A stretch of DNA of 64,000 nucleotides from an uncultured Bacteroidaceae bacterium (GCA_905235305.1 CAJOLC010000019.1:1-64000), one strand, 5' to 3'; positions 47,674 through 56,972 are shown, numbered from the stretch's first letter. Notes: generated by a model not told the origin, from the sequence alone. Translations and numbers: made by a program.

Positions 47674-48162
47674 ATGGACAAGAAACAAGCGCCTCTCGGT
47701 TCATTGCACGAAAGACTGACGTGCTACATGAAAGAGAAATCCATGCGAAAGACTCCCGAAAGATACGAGATTCTGCGTGTGGCAGGGCTTGCTAACGGCA
47801 TCTTTACCATCGATGAGCTCATGCAGCTGATGAAGACACATGGCGAGTTCCAGGTAAGCAGAGCTACTATTTTCAATACGATGGAATTGTTTTGCGATGC
47901 AGGTTTAGTCATCAAGCACCCGCTTGCCACTGCTGCCCATTATGAGATGCGGACAGACAACAACCCGAAAGCCTATGTCATTTGCAGGCAGTGCAACACC
48001 ATAACAAAGGTCTCGACAAGCACTGCGAGGCTTGCCTTGCAGAGCCTACATGTCCGATATTTCAGCATAGAAGCCAAGCTTGTCTATATGCATGGACTCT
48101 GCCGAAAGTGCCAGGCCAAGAAGAGACAGGAGGCGAGAAAGAATAAAGAATCAAAGAAATAA
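47674..48162 (+). CDS. Fur-family transcriptional regulator
   Basis: 162 aa from the ATG at 47674. The winged-helix DNA-binding domain is at about 10-85 (MRKTPERYEILRVAGLANGI, then SRATIFNTMELFCDAGLV). The C-terminal dimerisation domain is at about 90-150, with two CxxC pairs (CRQCNTIT and CRKCQAKK) that bind structural zinc. Fur-family members sense iron, zinc or peroxide; the sequence does not decide which. It lies 20 bases upstream of purA and may share its transcript. The leader is very short. Confidence 0.9.
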   Translation: MDKKQAPLGSLHERLTCYMKEKSMRKTPERYEILRVAGLANGIFTIDELMQLMKTHGEFQVSRATIFNTMELFCDAGLVIKHPLATAAHYEMRTDNNPKAYVICRQCNTITKVSTSTARLALQSLHVRYFSIEAKLVYMHGLCRKCQAKKRQEARKNKESKK

Positions 48163-48182
48163 GGAAACAGATACTAAGAAAT

Positions 48183-49451
48183 ATGGCAAAAGGAAAGGTA
48201 GATGCTCTTCTGGGCATTGTTTTCGGTGACGAAGGAAAAGGTAAAGTCGTAGATGTATTTACGCCGAGATATGACATTGTGGCTCGCTTTGCAGGTGGCC
48301 CTAATGCCGGACACACTATTATCTTCGAGGGAAAGAAGTTTGTGCTTCGCAGTATTCCGAGCGGCATCTTCGATGAAGGCAAGCTCAACATTATCGGCAA
48401 CGGATGCGTAATTGCTCCAGACCTCTTCATGCAGGAGGCAAAGGAGCTGGAAGGGGCAGGCTATGACCTGAAGAGCAGGCTGCACATCAGCAAGCGTGCC
48501 CACCTCATCCTGCCCACACACAGAGTGCTCGACAGAGCCTTCGAGGCAGCAAAGGGCAAGAACAAAGTGGGCACGACGGGCAAGGGCATTGGTCCAACCT
48601 ATAGCGAGAAGGCAAGCAGGACGGGACTTCGCGTAGGCGATATCCTCGAGAACTTCGGGGAAAAGTATGGCGCACTGAAGGCTCGCCATGAACAGACGCT
48701 TCGTGACCTGAACTATACCGACTACGACATCACGGAGGAAGAGAAGCTCTGGATGCAAGGTATCGAATACATGCGTCAGTTCCCCCTCACCGACACGGAG
48801 ATTGAACTGGGCAAAGCGCTTCGGGAAGGCAAGTCCGTGCTTGCTGAAGGTGCTCAGGGCACGATGCTCGACATAGACCACGGAACCTATCCCTACGTAT
48901 CTTCGAGCAACACCGTGAGCGGAGGTGTCTGCACAGGCCTGGGCGTTGCGCCGGGCAGCATCGGCGAAGTGTTTGGCATCTTCAAAGCCTATTCCACGAG
49001 AGTGGGCAGCGGACCGTTCCCTGTTGAGCTCTTCGACGAGACAGGCGACAAGATTCGCGAAATAGGTCATGAGTATGGAGCTGTGACGGGCAGAAACCGT
49101 CGCTGCGGATGGCTCGATCTCGTTGCCCTGCGCTATGCCATCATGATAAACGGCGTGACTCAGCTCATCATGATGAAGAGTGACGTGCTCGACGACTTCA
49201 AGGAGATTAAGGTCTGCACGAAGTACACCAAGAATGGCGTCGTGACTGATGAGATGCCCTATGACACGGAAGGCTGGCAAGCTGTATACGAGACACTGCC
49301 GGGCTGGCAGACCGACCTCACGCAGATGACAAGCGAAAGTCAGTTCCCGCAGCAGCTGAAGGATTACATCGCATACATCGAAAAGGCGACGGGCACGCCC
49401 ATCACCATTGTCAGCGTTGGTCCGGACCGAGCACAGACTATCGAACGATAA
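48183..49451 (+). CDS. purA: Adenylosuccinate synthetase
   Basis: 422 aa, normal length. It makes adenylosuccinate from IMP, GTP and aspartate, the first step from IMP to AMP. Visible blocks: VFGDEGKGKVVDVF (GTP and catalytic Asp), GGPNAGHTI, TTGKGIGPTYSEKASR, EGAQGTMLDIDHGTYPYVSS and the C-terminal RNRRCGWLDLVALRYA. It follows the Fur-family gene by 20 bases and is followed 6 bases later by a TPR gene, so three genes may be co-transcribed. A Fur-purA order is common in Bacteroidales. Confidence 0.97.
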   Translation: MAKGKVDALLGIVFGDEGKGKVVDVFTPRYDIVARFAGGPNAGHTIIFEGKKFVLRSIPSGIFDEGKLNIIGNGCVIAPDLFMQEAKELEGAGYDLKSRLHISKRAHLILPTHRVLDRAFEAAKGKNKVGTTGKGIGPTYSEKASRTGLRVGDILENFGEKYGALKARHEQTLRDLNYTDYDITEEEKLWMQGIEYMRQFPLTDTEIELGKALREGKSVLAEGAQGTMLDIDHGTYPYVSSSNTVSGGVCTGLGVAPGSIGEVFGIFKAYSTRVGSGPFPVELFDETGDKIREIGHEYGAVTGRNRRCGWLDLVALRYAIMINGVTQLIMMKSDVLDDFKEIKVCTKYTKNGVVTDEMPYDTEGWQAVYETLPGWQTDLTQMTSESQFPQQLKDYIAYIEKATGTPITIVSVGPDRAQTIER

Positions 49452-49457
49452 GCCCTC

Positions 49458-50282
49458 ATGCGTCGGCTACTTCTCATCCTATATACTTCGCTCTTCGTTT
49501 CCTCGCTTCTCCACGCCCAGCTCTATGAACTTGGCGTCAAGCAGGTCATCGAGGCCCTGGCAGTAGATTCATTGGATAAGGCAGAGGGGCTCATTCGGGA
49601 GACTATTAAGCTCGACCCCATGAGGAAGTCCAACGCCGTGCTGTATCAGTACCTGGGCGGCATCCTACAGCATCGGGGTGAGAACGAGAAGGCTCTGGAG
49701 GCATACAGCAAAGGCATCGACCTGTCGCCCGCCACAATCGGCCTGTACCTCAACCGGGCTTCCCTTTACCTTGGGCAGATGAGCGACGAACGGGCTCTTG
49801 AGGACTACAACAAGGTGCTTGACGCCGAGCCCGACAATGAGGAGGCACTCTTTTACCGGGCATTCATCTACTCCGGAAGCAGGCGATACAAAGAGGCTCG
49901 TGCCGACTACACCCATCTGCTGAGGCTCAATCCCATGCACGAAGACGGGCGGCTGGGATTGGCAGTGCTGAACAGCAAAGACGGCAGGCCTCGCGAAGCA
50001 CAGGAACAGCTCGACGCCTTGATAAGCCTCTACCCCACCCATGTCAAGCACTACCTGGCCCGATGCGGCTATTATGAAGGGCGAAAGGAGTACGAGAAAG
50101 CGCAGAGGGACATCAACATGGCGATAGAACTGGAGCCCGACAATCCCGATTGCTACCTGACGCGTGCCTCGCTCTACCTGGCGATGAAGAAGCGGAAACT
50201 GGCGCAGCAAGACTGCCGCACAGCCATCAGCCTCGGCGCAAGCCCCGAGCAAGTCGCACCCATCCTGGGGGCTTTACAATAA
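49458..50282 (+). CDS. Secreted tetratricopeptide repeat protein
   Basis: 274 aa. A signal peptide (MRRLLLILYTSLFVSSLLHAQ) is followed by about six TPR units of 34 residues (for example ALEDYNKVLDAEPDNEEALF and AQRDINMAIELEPDNPDCYL). It should be a periplasmic or outer-membrane-facing scaffold that binds another protein; the partner is unknown. It starts 6 bases after purA. No other domain is seen. Confidence 0.88.
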   Translation: MRRLLLILYTSLFVSSLLHAQLYELGVKQVIEALAVDSLDKAEGLIRETIKLDPMRKSNAVLYQYLGGILQHRGENEKALEAYSKGIDLSPATIGLYLNRASLYLGQMSDERALEDYNKVLDAEPDNEEALFYRAFIYSGSRRYKEARADYTHLLRLNPMHEDGRLGLAVLNSKDGRPREAQEQLDALISLYPTHVKHYLARCGYYEGRKEYEKAQRDINMAIELEPDNPDCYLTRASLYLAMKKRKLAQQDCRTAISLGASPEQVAPILGALQ

Positions 50283-50852
50283 CTAACTTTGTCAGTAACT
50301 CCTCCCCCATATAAGCGTACGCATTTGGGGATGTCGGGCGTCGAATGCCGTGCCTCACATTGACGGAATGTAAGCAGAAATGCATGGAATGCCGTCATAG
50401 TGTCAGAAATTGCACACATCGGAAAGTGCCGAAAAAGCCCCCTCATTACGTCGATTTTGCCGACGCAGTATAGTGCGTTGACCGACGCAATATAGTGCAT
50501 TGGCAAACGCAATATAATGCATCGTAGATTCCCCCGTGCTGAATTGGTGGAAATATCACGTCGAAAAGTGTGCAATATTGCGATGAAATGGTCGTTTTTG
50601 CCATGTGCAGTTGGCAATACAGCAAGTTGCGACAAAAAGGCCGACGCGCTGATATATCTCCAACAACCTGTGGCAGAAGTAGTTGCAAAATCGATTTAAG
50701 ACATTATTTTTGCTCGGGGGTCGAAAAGTAGGGCAAGGAGCAAAAAAAGCGATTCTGACGCGTCCCGAGAAAAGTCGCGTGTAAGCAAAAAGGCTGAAAT
50801 GCTTACATTTTGACAAAGGGACTAGGGACAGACTTGCCCACTAATCACGACC
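50283..50852. other. Convergent intergenic region with 22-bp array
   Basis: 570 bases between the TPR gene and the TIM-barrel gene. A 22-bp array is at 50441-50528. The left part has GAATGCCGT (50345, 50388) and ATGTCGGGC short repeats; the right part (50530-50850) shows no clear array or gene. No terminator with a T-tract is obvious. Confidence 0.6.
50441..50528. repeat. 22-bp phased array (ACGCAATATAGTGC type)
   Basis: Unit starts at 50463, 50485 and 50507 share ACGCARTATARTGC and differ mostly in the last third; the unit at 50441 (TTACGTCGATTTTGCCG) is in phase and resembles the flank of the 35-kb array. The match to the 35392-35457 units (ACRCAATATAGTGCATTG, GACAAACGCAATA) shows that the two loci carry the same subfamily 15 kb apart. 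Confidence 0.85.
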
Positions 50853-51665
50853 CTACTTCTGCATCACTGCCTTGAAGTACCCGACGCTCTCTGCTATGCC
50901 GATGAAGGGGTCGCTCATGTCCTTCTCGTACTCGAGGCTGAGGGAGCCTTTGTAGCCCACCTTGCGGAGCATCTTGACAAACTTCTGGAAGTCGATGGCG
51001 CCACGCCCCAGCTCGATGGCATGGCCTGCTTTCGTGCCTTCGGTGACGTCCTTCAAATGGATGTCGAAGACGCGTTTGCTGTACCGCTTCAGGTCCTGGA
51101 TGGGGTCGGCTCCAGCACGCAAATCATGTCCGATGTCGAGACAGATTCCCAGCCTCGGGTCGCGGTCCTTGACGTCGTTCCAGATGGAAGTCGCATCGGG
51201 GTAGAGTTTCATGTCGGGCCCATGGAGATGGATGGCATAGCGGATGCCCGTCTCCTTGACTTTCTGTTCTACCCTGTCGAGCACGTCAAGGCGAGGCTTC
51301 TCGTCGCCCCACACGCCCGGCACACCCACGATGAGGTCTACGCCTACCCTCTGGGCATAGGCAAAGGCTGCGTCGACTGCGTCGACATCTTTCATGTAGA
51401 TAGGTCCCACGGCATAGCCCGTCACGCCCGCTGCCGCCAACTTCTCCTTGAACTCGGCAATCTGTGCGGCATCAGCATTGATGGGCAGGTGGAAGTCCTT
51501 GATGCAAAGGTAGCGGACGTCAATCTTCTGCATGAAGGAGAGCGTCTTCTCGATGTCGAACTTGACGAAAGTATAACCCGCCATGCCGAGATGGAACTCT
51601 TCCGAAAGAAGGCTGAAAGCGTAAAAGAATGACAGGATGAACAGGGAAAGCGTACGAAGTCTCAT
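50853..51665 (-). CDS. Periplasmic sugar phosphate isomerase/epimerase-like TIM barrel
   Basis: 270 aa. A signal peptide (about 1-21) precedes a xylose-isomerase-like (AP endonuclease 2-type) TIM barrel. Segments such as LGMAGYTFVKFDIEKTL, YAIHLHGPDM, LGICLDIGHDLRAG and FDIHLKDVTEGTKAG carry the His/Asp/Glu set that binds a divalent metal. The exported form is common in Bacteroidota and probably acts on a sugar or inositol derivative in the periplasm; the substrate is unknown. It is a single gene facing away from the TIR-like gene. Confidence 0.85.
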   Translation of the reverse strand: MRLRTLSLFILSFFYAFSLLSEEFHLGMAGYTFVKFDIEKTLSFMQKIDVRYLCIKDFHLPINADAAQIAEFKEKLAAAGVTGYAVGPIYMKDVDAVDAAFAYAQRVGVDLIVGVPGVWGDEKPRLDVLDRVEQKVKETGIRYAIHLHGPDMKLYPDATSIWNDVKDRDPRLGICLDIGHDLRAGADPIQDLKRYSKRVFDIHLKDVTEGTKAGHAIELGRGAIDFQKFVKMLRKVGYKGSLSLEYEKDMSDPFIGIAESVGYFKAVMQK

Positions 51666-51745
51666 AATTTATCTTTTTTGCTTACAAATATATAAATAAT
51701 TCTTCAATTTTTCATTCTTTCGTCCCTTCATTTTTCATTTTTTTA

Positions 51746-51753
51746 TATCTTTG
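51746..51753 (+). promoter_or_regulatory. -7 element of the TIR-like gene
   Basis: TATCTTTG, 14 bases before the ATG at 51768. No other good promoter is seen before the next two genes, consistent with a single transcript. Confidence 0.65.
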
Positions 51754-51767
51754 CAAAAAAGAAGTAC

Positions 51768-52295
51768 ATGAATACGCATAAAACATACGTTGCCTACGAC
51801 GCAGAAGGCGTGCTCGATCATGAGAAGTCGAACCTGAAAACCTTCCGGCAACTCCATGCATGGCAGAGGATGCGTCCGGAGCGCTTCCGCTTCCTCAACA
51901 TGGACGAGATAAACTTCTCGAGCGAACACGATGACTGGGTGGACTCGACAGTCAAGAACCGCCTGCTTGCCTTCATGGCTCAGGCCGACAACCTGCTTGT
52001 ACTCGTCTCGCCCATCACGAACGTCGAGAGCCCCATCCTGAACTGGCAGATCAGCAAGGCCGTCAATCGCTTCCACCTGCCCGTCATCATTGCCTATGTC
52101 GGCGAGGAACAACTGGGAGACACGTCCATAGAAAAGAACTGGACGAAGTTGCCAAACAAGATACGCAAGTACATCGGGCGCGATTCGGCCCGCATGTGCC
52201 ACATCCCCCTCACGCAAGACAAACTGGAACGCGCCCTCGGAACCTTCTCCGTCGGAGCACAGACATACCCCTGGAACTCGACAACAATATTCTAA
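51768..52295 (+). CDS. TIR-like (DUF1863/ThsB-type) domain protein
   Basis: 175 aa, no signal peptide. The first 10 residues (THKTYVAYDA), the central WVDSTVKNRLLAFMAQADNL and LLVLVSPITN, and the ISKAVNRFHLPVIIAYVGEE block follow the strand-helix order of MTH538/ThsB-type TIR-like domains. Those proteins sense phage or nucleotide signals or make NAD-derived second messengers in defence systems such as Thoeris. Key catalytic residues cannot be assigned from the sequence alone. It is followed 59 bases later by an ATPase gene and then a DUF4435 gene on the same strand, so a joint role is plausible. Confidence 0.62.
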   Translation: MNTHKTYVAYDAEGVLDHEKSNLKTFRQLHAWQRMRPERFRFLNMDEINFSSEHDDWVDSTVKNRLLAFMAQADNLLVLVSPITNVESPILNWQISKAVNRFHLPVIIAYVGEEQLGDTSIEKNWTKLPNKIRKYIGRDSARMCHIPLTQDKLERALGTFSVGAQTYPWNSTTIF

Positions 52296-52354
52296 ACAGG
52301 ATAACGCAGAATCTCTTAATCCCTTATTTCCTTAGTCTCTAAATCCCCCCCCTC

Positions 52355-53170
52355 ATGAACGGACAATACATCAAACGCATTGAGATAGATGCCCTCTGGA
52401 ACGGACACAAGCACATCTGCTGGGATCTTCAGCCGGGCGTCAATATCCTTTCGGGCGTGAATGGCGTAGGCAAGAGCACTATCCTCAATCGCGTCATCAC
52501 GCACCTGCTGGACATCAACAAAGATACCCGGAAGAACGACGGCATCCATCTCACCATCTTCCCCGACGGAGCCAAGAGTATCAACTTCGAAGTCATTCGC
52601 TCCTTCGACAGGCCCATGCTATCGAACGAACTGATGAACAGGATGACTGACAACCAGATGCAGACAGAACTCGACCTGCACCTCTTCTACCTCGGGCGCA
52701 AATGGCTCGACTATCAAGTCAATCTCTCCAATCGCATGGTAGAACTCTTTTCCAGCAACGACCCAGAGGCTACTGCCAAAGTACAGGCACTTGCCATGGA
52801 AAAGACACACTTCCTTGACATGATAGACGACCTCTTCCACGAAACAGGCAAGACAATCAAGCGCGATCAGAACGAGCTATACTTCAACAGCTACGACGAG
52901 ATGATATCCGCCTACAAGCTCTCTTCCGGCGAGAAGCAAATGCTCATCATCCTGCTCACCGTGCTTGTTCAGGACCGCAAGCCCTTCGTCCTCTTCATGG
53001 ACGAGCCGGAAATCTCCCTGCACGTCGAATGGCAAAAGCGACTGATTGACCTCATAATGGACCTCAACCCCAACATGCAAGTCATCCTCACCACCCACAG
53101 TCCTGCCGTCATCATGAACGGATGGGGAGACAGGGTAACGGACGTCGAAGACATTGTAGTCACCCCATAA
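52355..53170 (+). CDS. AAA/ABC-type ATPase (AriA/OLD-like)
   Basis: 271 aa. An SMC-like ATPase fold: Walker A SGVNGVGKSTIL (about 33-44), a central helical insert (about 85-180) with no long coiled coil, ABC signature LSSGEKQM (189-196), Walker B FVLFMDEPE (211-219) and an H-loop histidine in THSPAVI (His248). All catalytic parts are intact. The ATPase AriA of the PARIS anti-phage system and ATPases of retron and OLD-type defence belong to this group, but AriA is longer. Next comes a DUF4435 protein, the family of AriB. The role in defence is an inference from this pairing. Confidence 0.82.
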   Translation: MNGQYIKRIEIDALWNGHKHICWDLQPGVNILSGVNGVGKSTILNRVITHLLDINKDTRKNDGIHLTIFPDGAKSINFEVIRSFDRPMLSNELMNRMTDNQMQTELDLHLFYLGRKWLDYQVNLSNRMVELFSSNDPEATAKVQALAMEKTHFLDMIDDLFHETGKTIKRDQNELYFNSYDEMISAYKLSSGEKQMLIILLTVLVQDRKPFVLFMDEPEISLHVEWQKRLIDLIMDLNPNMQVILTTHSPAVIMNGWGDRVTDVEDIVVTP

Positions 53171-53227
53171 GGCCAGGAATGAAAAGGCGAAAGGCAAAGA
53201 ATGAAAGCATGACAACGTAGGTGGCCT

Positions 53228-54265
53228 ATGGCAAAGCGTCTGCAGGAACAACTCAATTCCCAGTACTTCGAGCTTGCATCGAAGCTTCGCCCCAGAAATG
53301 CGGCGCGGAAGATTGTGGCATACGTGGAAAGCTACGACGACGTCTTCTTCTGGCGCTCTGTCCTGCAAGATTTCGAGACGAAGCAAGTTCAGTTCGAAGT
53401 GATGCTTCCCTCGCGACTGACCCTCAGCAAAGGCAAGAAAGCCGCCTTGATGAACAAGCTCGGCCCCCGTCTTGGCGATTACATGATAGCATGCGTGGAT
53501 GCTGACTACGACTACCTCATGCAAGGTGCCACCGAGACAAGCCGGACGCTTCTCTCGTCTCCCTACATTTTCCACACGTATGCCTACGCCATAGAGAACT
53601 ACCAGTGCTATGCTCCGGCGCTGCACACAGCCTGCGTGATGAGCACACTCAACGACAGGACAATCGTCTCTCTCGAGACATTCATGGAGGAATATAGCAA
53701 GATTATCTGGCCCCTCTTCGTCTGGAGCATCTGGGTACACAGGAACGGGCAGGCATCTGAATACAGCATCACAGCGTTTGGAAGGACTGTTACCTTCCAC
53801 GACATCAATCCCTATCACCCAGAGAATGCACTCGAACACCTGCGAGAACGCGTCAATAAGCAAATAGGCTGGCTGCAACGTAAATACCCCAAAGCCAAAG
53901 AAAGCTACCTGAAGCTGCGCCAGACTCTGCAGGAAGAGCTCGGGATTCGCCCGGCAGAAACCTATTTGTACATCCAGGGACACGCATTGATGGACGGCGT
54001 AGTCCTGCCACTTCTGAACCCAATCTGCAATATGCTGAGGAGGGAAAGAGAGAAGGAGATATCACAACTGGCACTTCACGGGCAACAGAAACAGAATGAG
54101 CTCTCCGGCTATCGGCACAGTCAATCGGCAATCGACCTCATGCTTCGCAAAAGCGTCGAGTTTAAGCAAAGTACTCCATATAAGCATCTGTCGGCAGACA
54201 TAGAACGACTCATTGAGCGCGTCCTCAATAAAACTACCCCTTCCTCCAATGACCTACATCAATAA
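53228..54265 (+). CDS. DUF4435 (TOPRIM-like, AriB-related) protein
   Basis: 345 aa. Residues about 26-115 fit the DUF4435/TOPRIM-like fold: a strand ending in Glu34 (KIVAYVESYDD), a basic loop (LSKGKKAALM) and ACVDADYDY with Asp91, Asp93 and Asp95, the usual metal-binding set of TOPRIM nucleases. The C-terminal half is helical and polar. In PARIS, the DUF4435 effector AriB is released from AriA by a phage protein and cleaves RNA. This protein is larger than a minimal AriB and belongs to a family I recall as frequent in Bacteroidales genomes, so a housekeeping role is also possible. Confidence 0.78.
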   Translation: MAKRLQEQLNSQYFELASKLRPRNAARKIVAYVESYDDVFFWRSVLQDFETKQVQFEVMLPSRLTLSKGKKAALMNKLGPRLGDYMIACVDADYDYLMQGATETSRTLLSSPYIFHTYAYAIENYQCYAPALHTACVMSTLNDRTIVSLETFMEEYSKIIWPLFVWSIWVHRNGQASEYSITAFGRTVTFHDINPYHPENALEHLRERVNKQIGWLQRKYPKAKESYLKLRQTLQEELGIRPAETYLYIQGHALMDGVVLPLLNPICNMLRREREKEISQLALHGQQKQNELSGYRHSQSAIDLMLRKSVEFKQSTPYKHLSADIERLIERVLNKTTPSSNDLHQ

Positions 54266-54324
54266 ATTATGTACGCGCGAGGAGATTATTGCATAACGAG
54301 CATTGCAGAATGAATAAAAATCCG

Positions 54325-54332
54325 TACCTTTG
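54325..54332 (+). promoter_or_regulatory. -7 element of fabD
   Basis: TACCTTTG with an ATG 36 bases downstream; a TTG is found at the -33 distance (about 54303-54305). Confidence 0.7.
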
Positions 54333-54367
54333 CAGCCCGATAAGTACATCTTAAACAAGAAAAAACT

Positions 54368-55267
54368 ATGAAAGCATTTGTATTCCCCGGTCAGGGAGCA
54401 CAGTTTACGGGTATGGGCAAAGAGCTCTACGACACGAATCCTAAAGCAAAGGAACTTTTCGAAAAGGCAAACGAGATACTTGGTTTCCGCATCACAGACA
54501 TTATGTTCGAGGGCGATGCCGAGGAGTTGAAGCAGACAAAGGTTACGCAACCTGCTGTATTCCTCCATAGTGTCATCACTGCAATCTGCTTGGGCGAAGC
54601 CTTCAAGCCCGACATGGTGGGCGGCCACAGCCTTGGAGAATTCAGTGCCCTCACAGCTGCCGGAGCTCTTTCATTCGAGGACGGGCTGCGCCTTGTCCAT
54701 GCTCGTGCCCTGGCAATGCAGAAAGCCTGCGAAGCCGCACCAGGCACTATGGCAGCCATCATTAACCTTCCCGACGAGACTGTCGAGCAGACTTGCGCCG
54801 AAGTAACAGCAGAAGGCAAGGGCGTAGTAGTGCCTGCCAACTACAATTGCCCAGGGCAGCTGGTCATCAGTGGCAATATCGAGGAGGTGAACACTGCTTG
54901 CGAGAAGCTGAAAGAGGCTGGTGCAAAGCGTGCCCTTGTACTGCCCGTCGGCGGTGCCTTCCATAGTCCTCTCATGCAGCCGGCTAAAGATGAGCTTCAG
55001 TCTGCCATCGAAAAGACAGAGTTCCACACGCCATCCTGCCCCGTCTATCAGAATGTAGATGCCAAGGCTCACACGGATGCCGCCGAGATTAAGCAGAATC
55101 TTATTGCTCAGCTCACTGCAAGCGTGCGCTGGACTCAGGAGGTGCAGAACATGCTCGAAGCAGGTGCGACAGAGTTTACGGAGTGTGGCCCTGGCCGCGC
55201 CCTGCAAGGTATGATAACGAAGATTGCCAAAGGAATCGAAGGCATCACCATCGACGGCATTCAATAG
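54368..55267 (+). CDS. fabD: Malonyl-CoA:acyl carrier protein transacylase
   Basis: 299 aa. It moves malonyl groups from CoA to acyl carrier protein for fatty-acid synthesis in the cytoplasm. The start KAFVFPGQGAQFTGMGKELY, the nucleophile motif GHSLGEFSALTAAGAL (Ser at about residue 90), and the later VGGAFHSPLM carrying the catalytic histidine are all intact. Length is typical. It has its own promoter and is followed 61 bases later by a GH13 gene on the same strand. Confidence 0.96.
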   Translation: MKAFVFPGQGAQFTGMGKELYDTNPKAKELFEKANEILGFRITDIMFEGDAEELKQTKVTQPAVFLHSVITAICLGEAFKPDMVGGHSLGEFSALTAAGALSFEDGLRLVHARALAMQKACEAAPGTMAAIINLPDETVEQTCAEVTAEGKGVVVPANYNCPGQLVISGNIEEVNTACEKLKEAGAKRALVLPVGGAFHSPLMQPAKDELQSAIEKTEFHTPSCPVYQNVDAKAHTDAAEIKQNLIAQLTASVRWTQEVQNMLEAGATEFTECGPGRALQGMITKIAKGIEGITIDGIQ

Positions 55268-55328
55268 AACTCCCCTGCCCCGCTTAGGGAGAATGATAAA
55301 TAGTAAACCGTAAATCGTCAAATCGCAA

Positions 55329-56972
55329 ATGGCGTTGACCATCTATCAGGTCTTCACCCGTCTCTTTGGTGCCGACAAGGCTACCTGCATCCCTCGCGGA
55401 ACGAAACGCGAGAACGGGTGCGGCACGATGCAAGACTTCACAGCCAAGGCTCTGGAACACATCCGGGCACTTGGCTGTACCCATATCTGGTACACTGGAA
55501 TCATCGAGCACGCCAGCAAGACGGACTACTCTGCCATAGGCATTCCTGCCGACAACACAGATGTCGTGAAAGGCGAAGCAGGCAGCCCGTATGCCATACG
55601 CGACTATTATGACGTAGACCCTGACATTGCGAAAGACCCCGCGAAACGAATCCACGAGTTCGAAAGGCTTGTGGAGCGGACGCATAAGGCTGGCCTGAAA
55701 GTCATCATCGACTTCGTCCCAAACCATGTCGCCCGCCAATACCATTCGGACGCCAAGCCTGTAGGGGTTCGCGACCTTGGGGAAGACGACAACAGGAACT
55801 GCTCTTTCTCGCCCACGAACAACTTCTACTACGTCGCCGGGGAAGCGTTGCACCTCGATGGCATCCTGCCAGAGAGCACCTACCAGGAGTTTCCGGCGAA
55901 GGCGACAGGCAACGACAACTTCACATCCTGGCCGTCGAAGAACGACTGGTACGAGACCGTGAAGCTCAACTACGGCATCGATTACGTCGGAGGCAGGCAG
56001 GGGCACTTCTCCCCCATCCCAGACACTTGGCACAAGATGTTGCACATCCTGCTCTACTGGAGTGCGAAGGGCATCGACGGCTTCCGTTGTGACATGGCCG
56101 AGATGGTGCCGGTTGAGTTCTGGGAATGGGCGCTGCCGCAGGTCAAGAGCCAGTATCCGCACATCATTTTCATTGCCGAAGTCTATAATCCCAGCCTATA
56201 TCGCGACTACATCCACCGCGGGCATTTCGACTATCTGTACGACAAAGTCGGGCTCTACGACACGCTGCTCAACGTCTGCCGGGGGCAAAGCACGCACAGC
56301 ATCACAGCCTGCTGGCAGGCAGTCGACGATATTCGCAGCCACATGCTGGGCTTCCTCGAGAACCACGACGAGCAGAGACTGGCCAGCAGCTTCCTGCTTG
56401 GCAAAGCCGAAAAAGCCTTGCCTGCGCTCCTCGTAAGCAGCCTCATGCCATCGCCCTTCATGCTCTATTTCGGACAGGAACTGGGCGAACGGGGCATGGA
56501 TGCCGAAGGTTTCAGCGGACTCGACGGGCGGACCACTATCTTCGACTACTGGTCTGTGCCCACCATACGGCGCTGGCGCAACAAAGGTCGCTTTGACGGC
56601 AAGCTGCTGACGGCAGAAGAGCTGTCGCTCCAAAAGGCATACCAAAGCATCCTTCGGCTGCGGGAAGAGCCGCTCTATGCAGATGGCGGCTTCTACGACC
56701 TGATGTATGTCAACCCACATCTATGGCAGCAGTACGCCTTCATCCGTCATTCGGGAAAGCATTTTTCACTCATCGTCGCCAACTTCTCCGAACATAAAGA
56801 GACGATTCAGCTCAATCTCCCGGCTCATCTGTTTGAGTTCACGGGCATCAGGGAAACGGCAAGTCTCCGGATGACTAACTATCTGGATGGAAGCAAAGTA
56901 AGCCTCCCGTTCAATTCCAGCGAGCCTCTCCGGCTGACGCTGCCAGCCAACTTCGGAATCATCCTGCACTAA
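55329..56972 (+). CDS. Cytoplasmic alpha-amylase family (GH13) glycosidase
   Basis: 547 aa, no signal peptide. GH13 barrel motifs are intact: DFVPNH (128-133), GFRCDMAE with nucleophile Asp255, FIAEVYN with acid/base Glu284 and FLENHDEQR with Asp347. The C-terminal part (about 460-547) is the usual beta-sandwich domain. A cytoplasmic location suggests a role in glycogen or imported maltodextrin use, or trehalose/branching chemistry; the exact specificity cannot be read. It lies downstream of fabD and ends before the palindromic copy 3. Confidence 0.9.
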   Translation: MALTIYQVFTRLFGADKATCIPRGTKRENGCGTMQDFTAKALEHIRALGCTHIWYTGIIEHASKTDYSAIGIPADNTDVVKGEAGSPYAIRDYYDVDPDIAKDPAKRIHEFERLVERTHKAGLKVIIDFVPNHVARQYHSDAKPVGVRDLGEDDNRNCSFSPTNNFYYVAGEALHLDGILPESTYQEFPAKATGNDNFTSWPSKNDWYETVKLNYGIDYVGGRQGHFSPIPDTWHKMLHILLYWSAKGIDGFRCDMAEMVPVEFWEWALPQVKSQYPHIIFIAEVYNPSLYRDYIHRGHFDYLYDKVGLYDTLLNVCRGQSTHSITACWQAVDDIRSHMLGFLENHDEQRLASSFLLGKAEKALPALLVSSLMPSPFMLYFGQELGERGMDAEGFSGLDGRTTIFDYWSVPTIRRWRNKGRFDGKLLTAEELSLQKAYQSILRLREEPLYADGGFYDLMYVNPHLWQQYAFIRHSGKHFSLIVANFSEHKETIQLNLPAHLFEFTGIRETASLRMTNYLDGSKVSLPFNSSEPLRLTLPANFGIILH

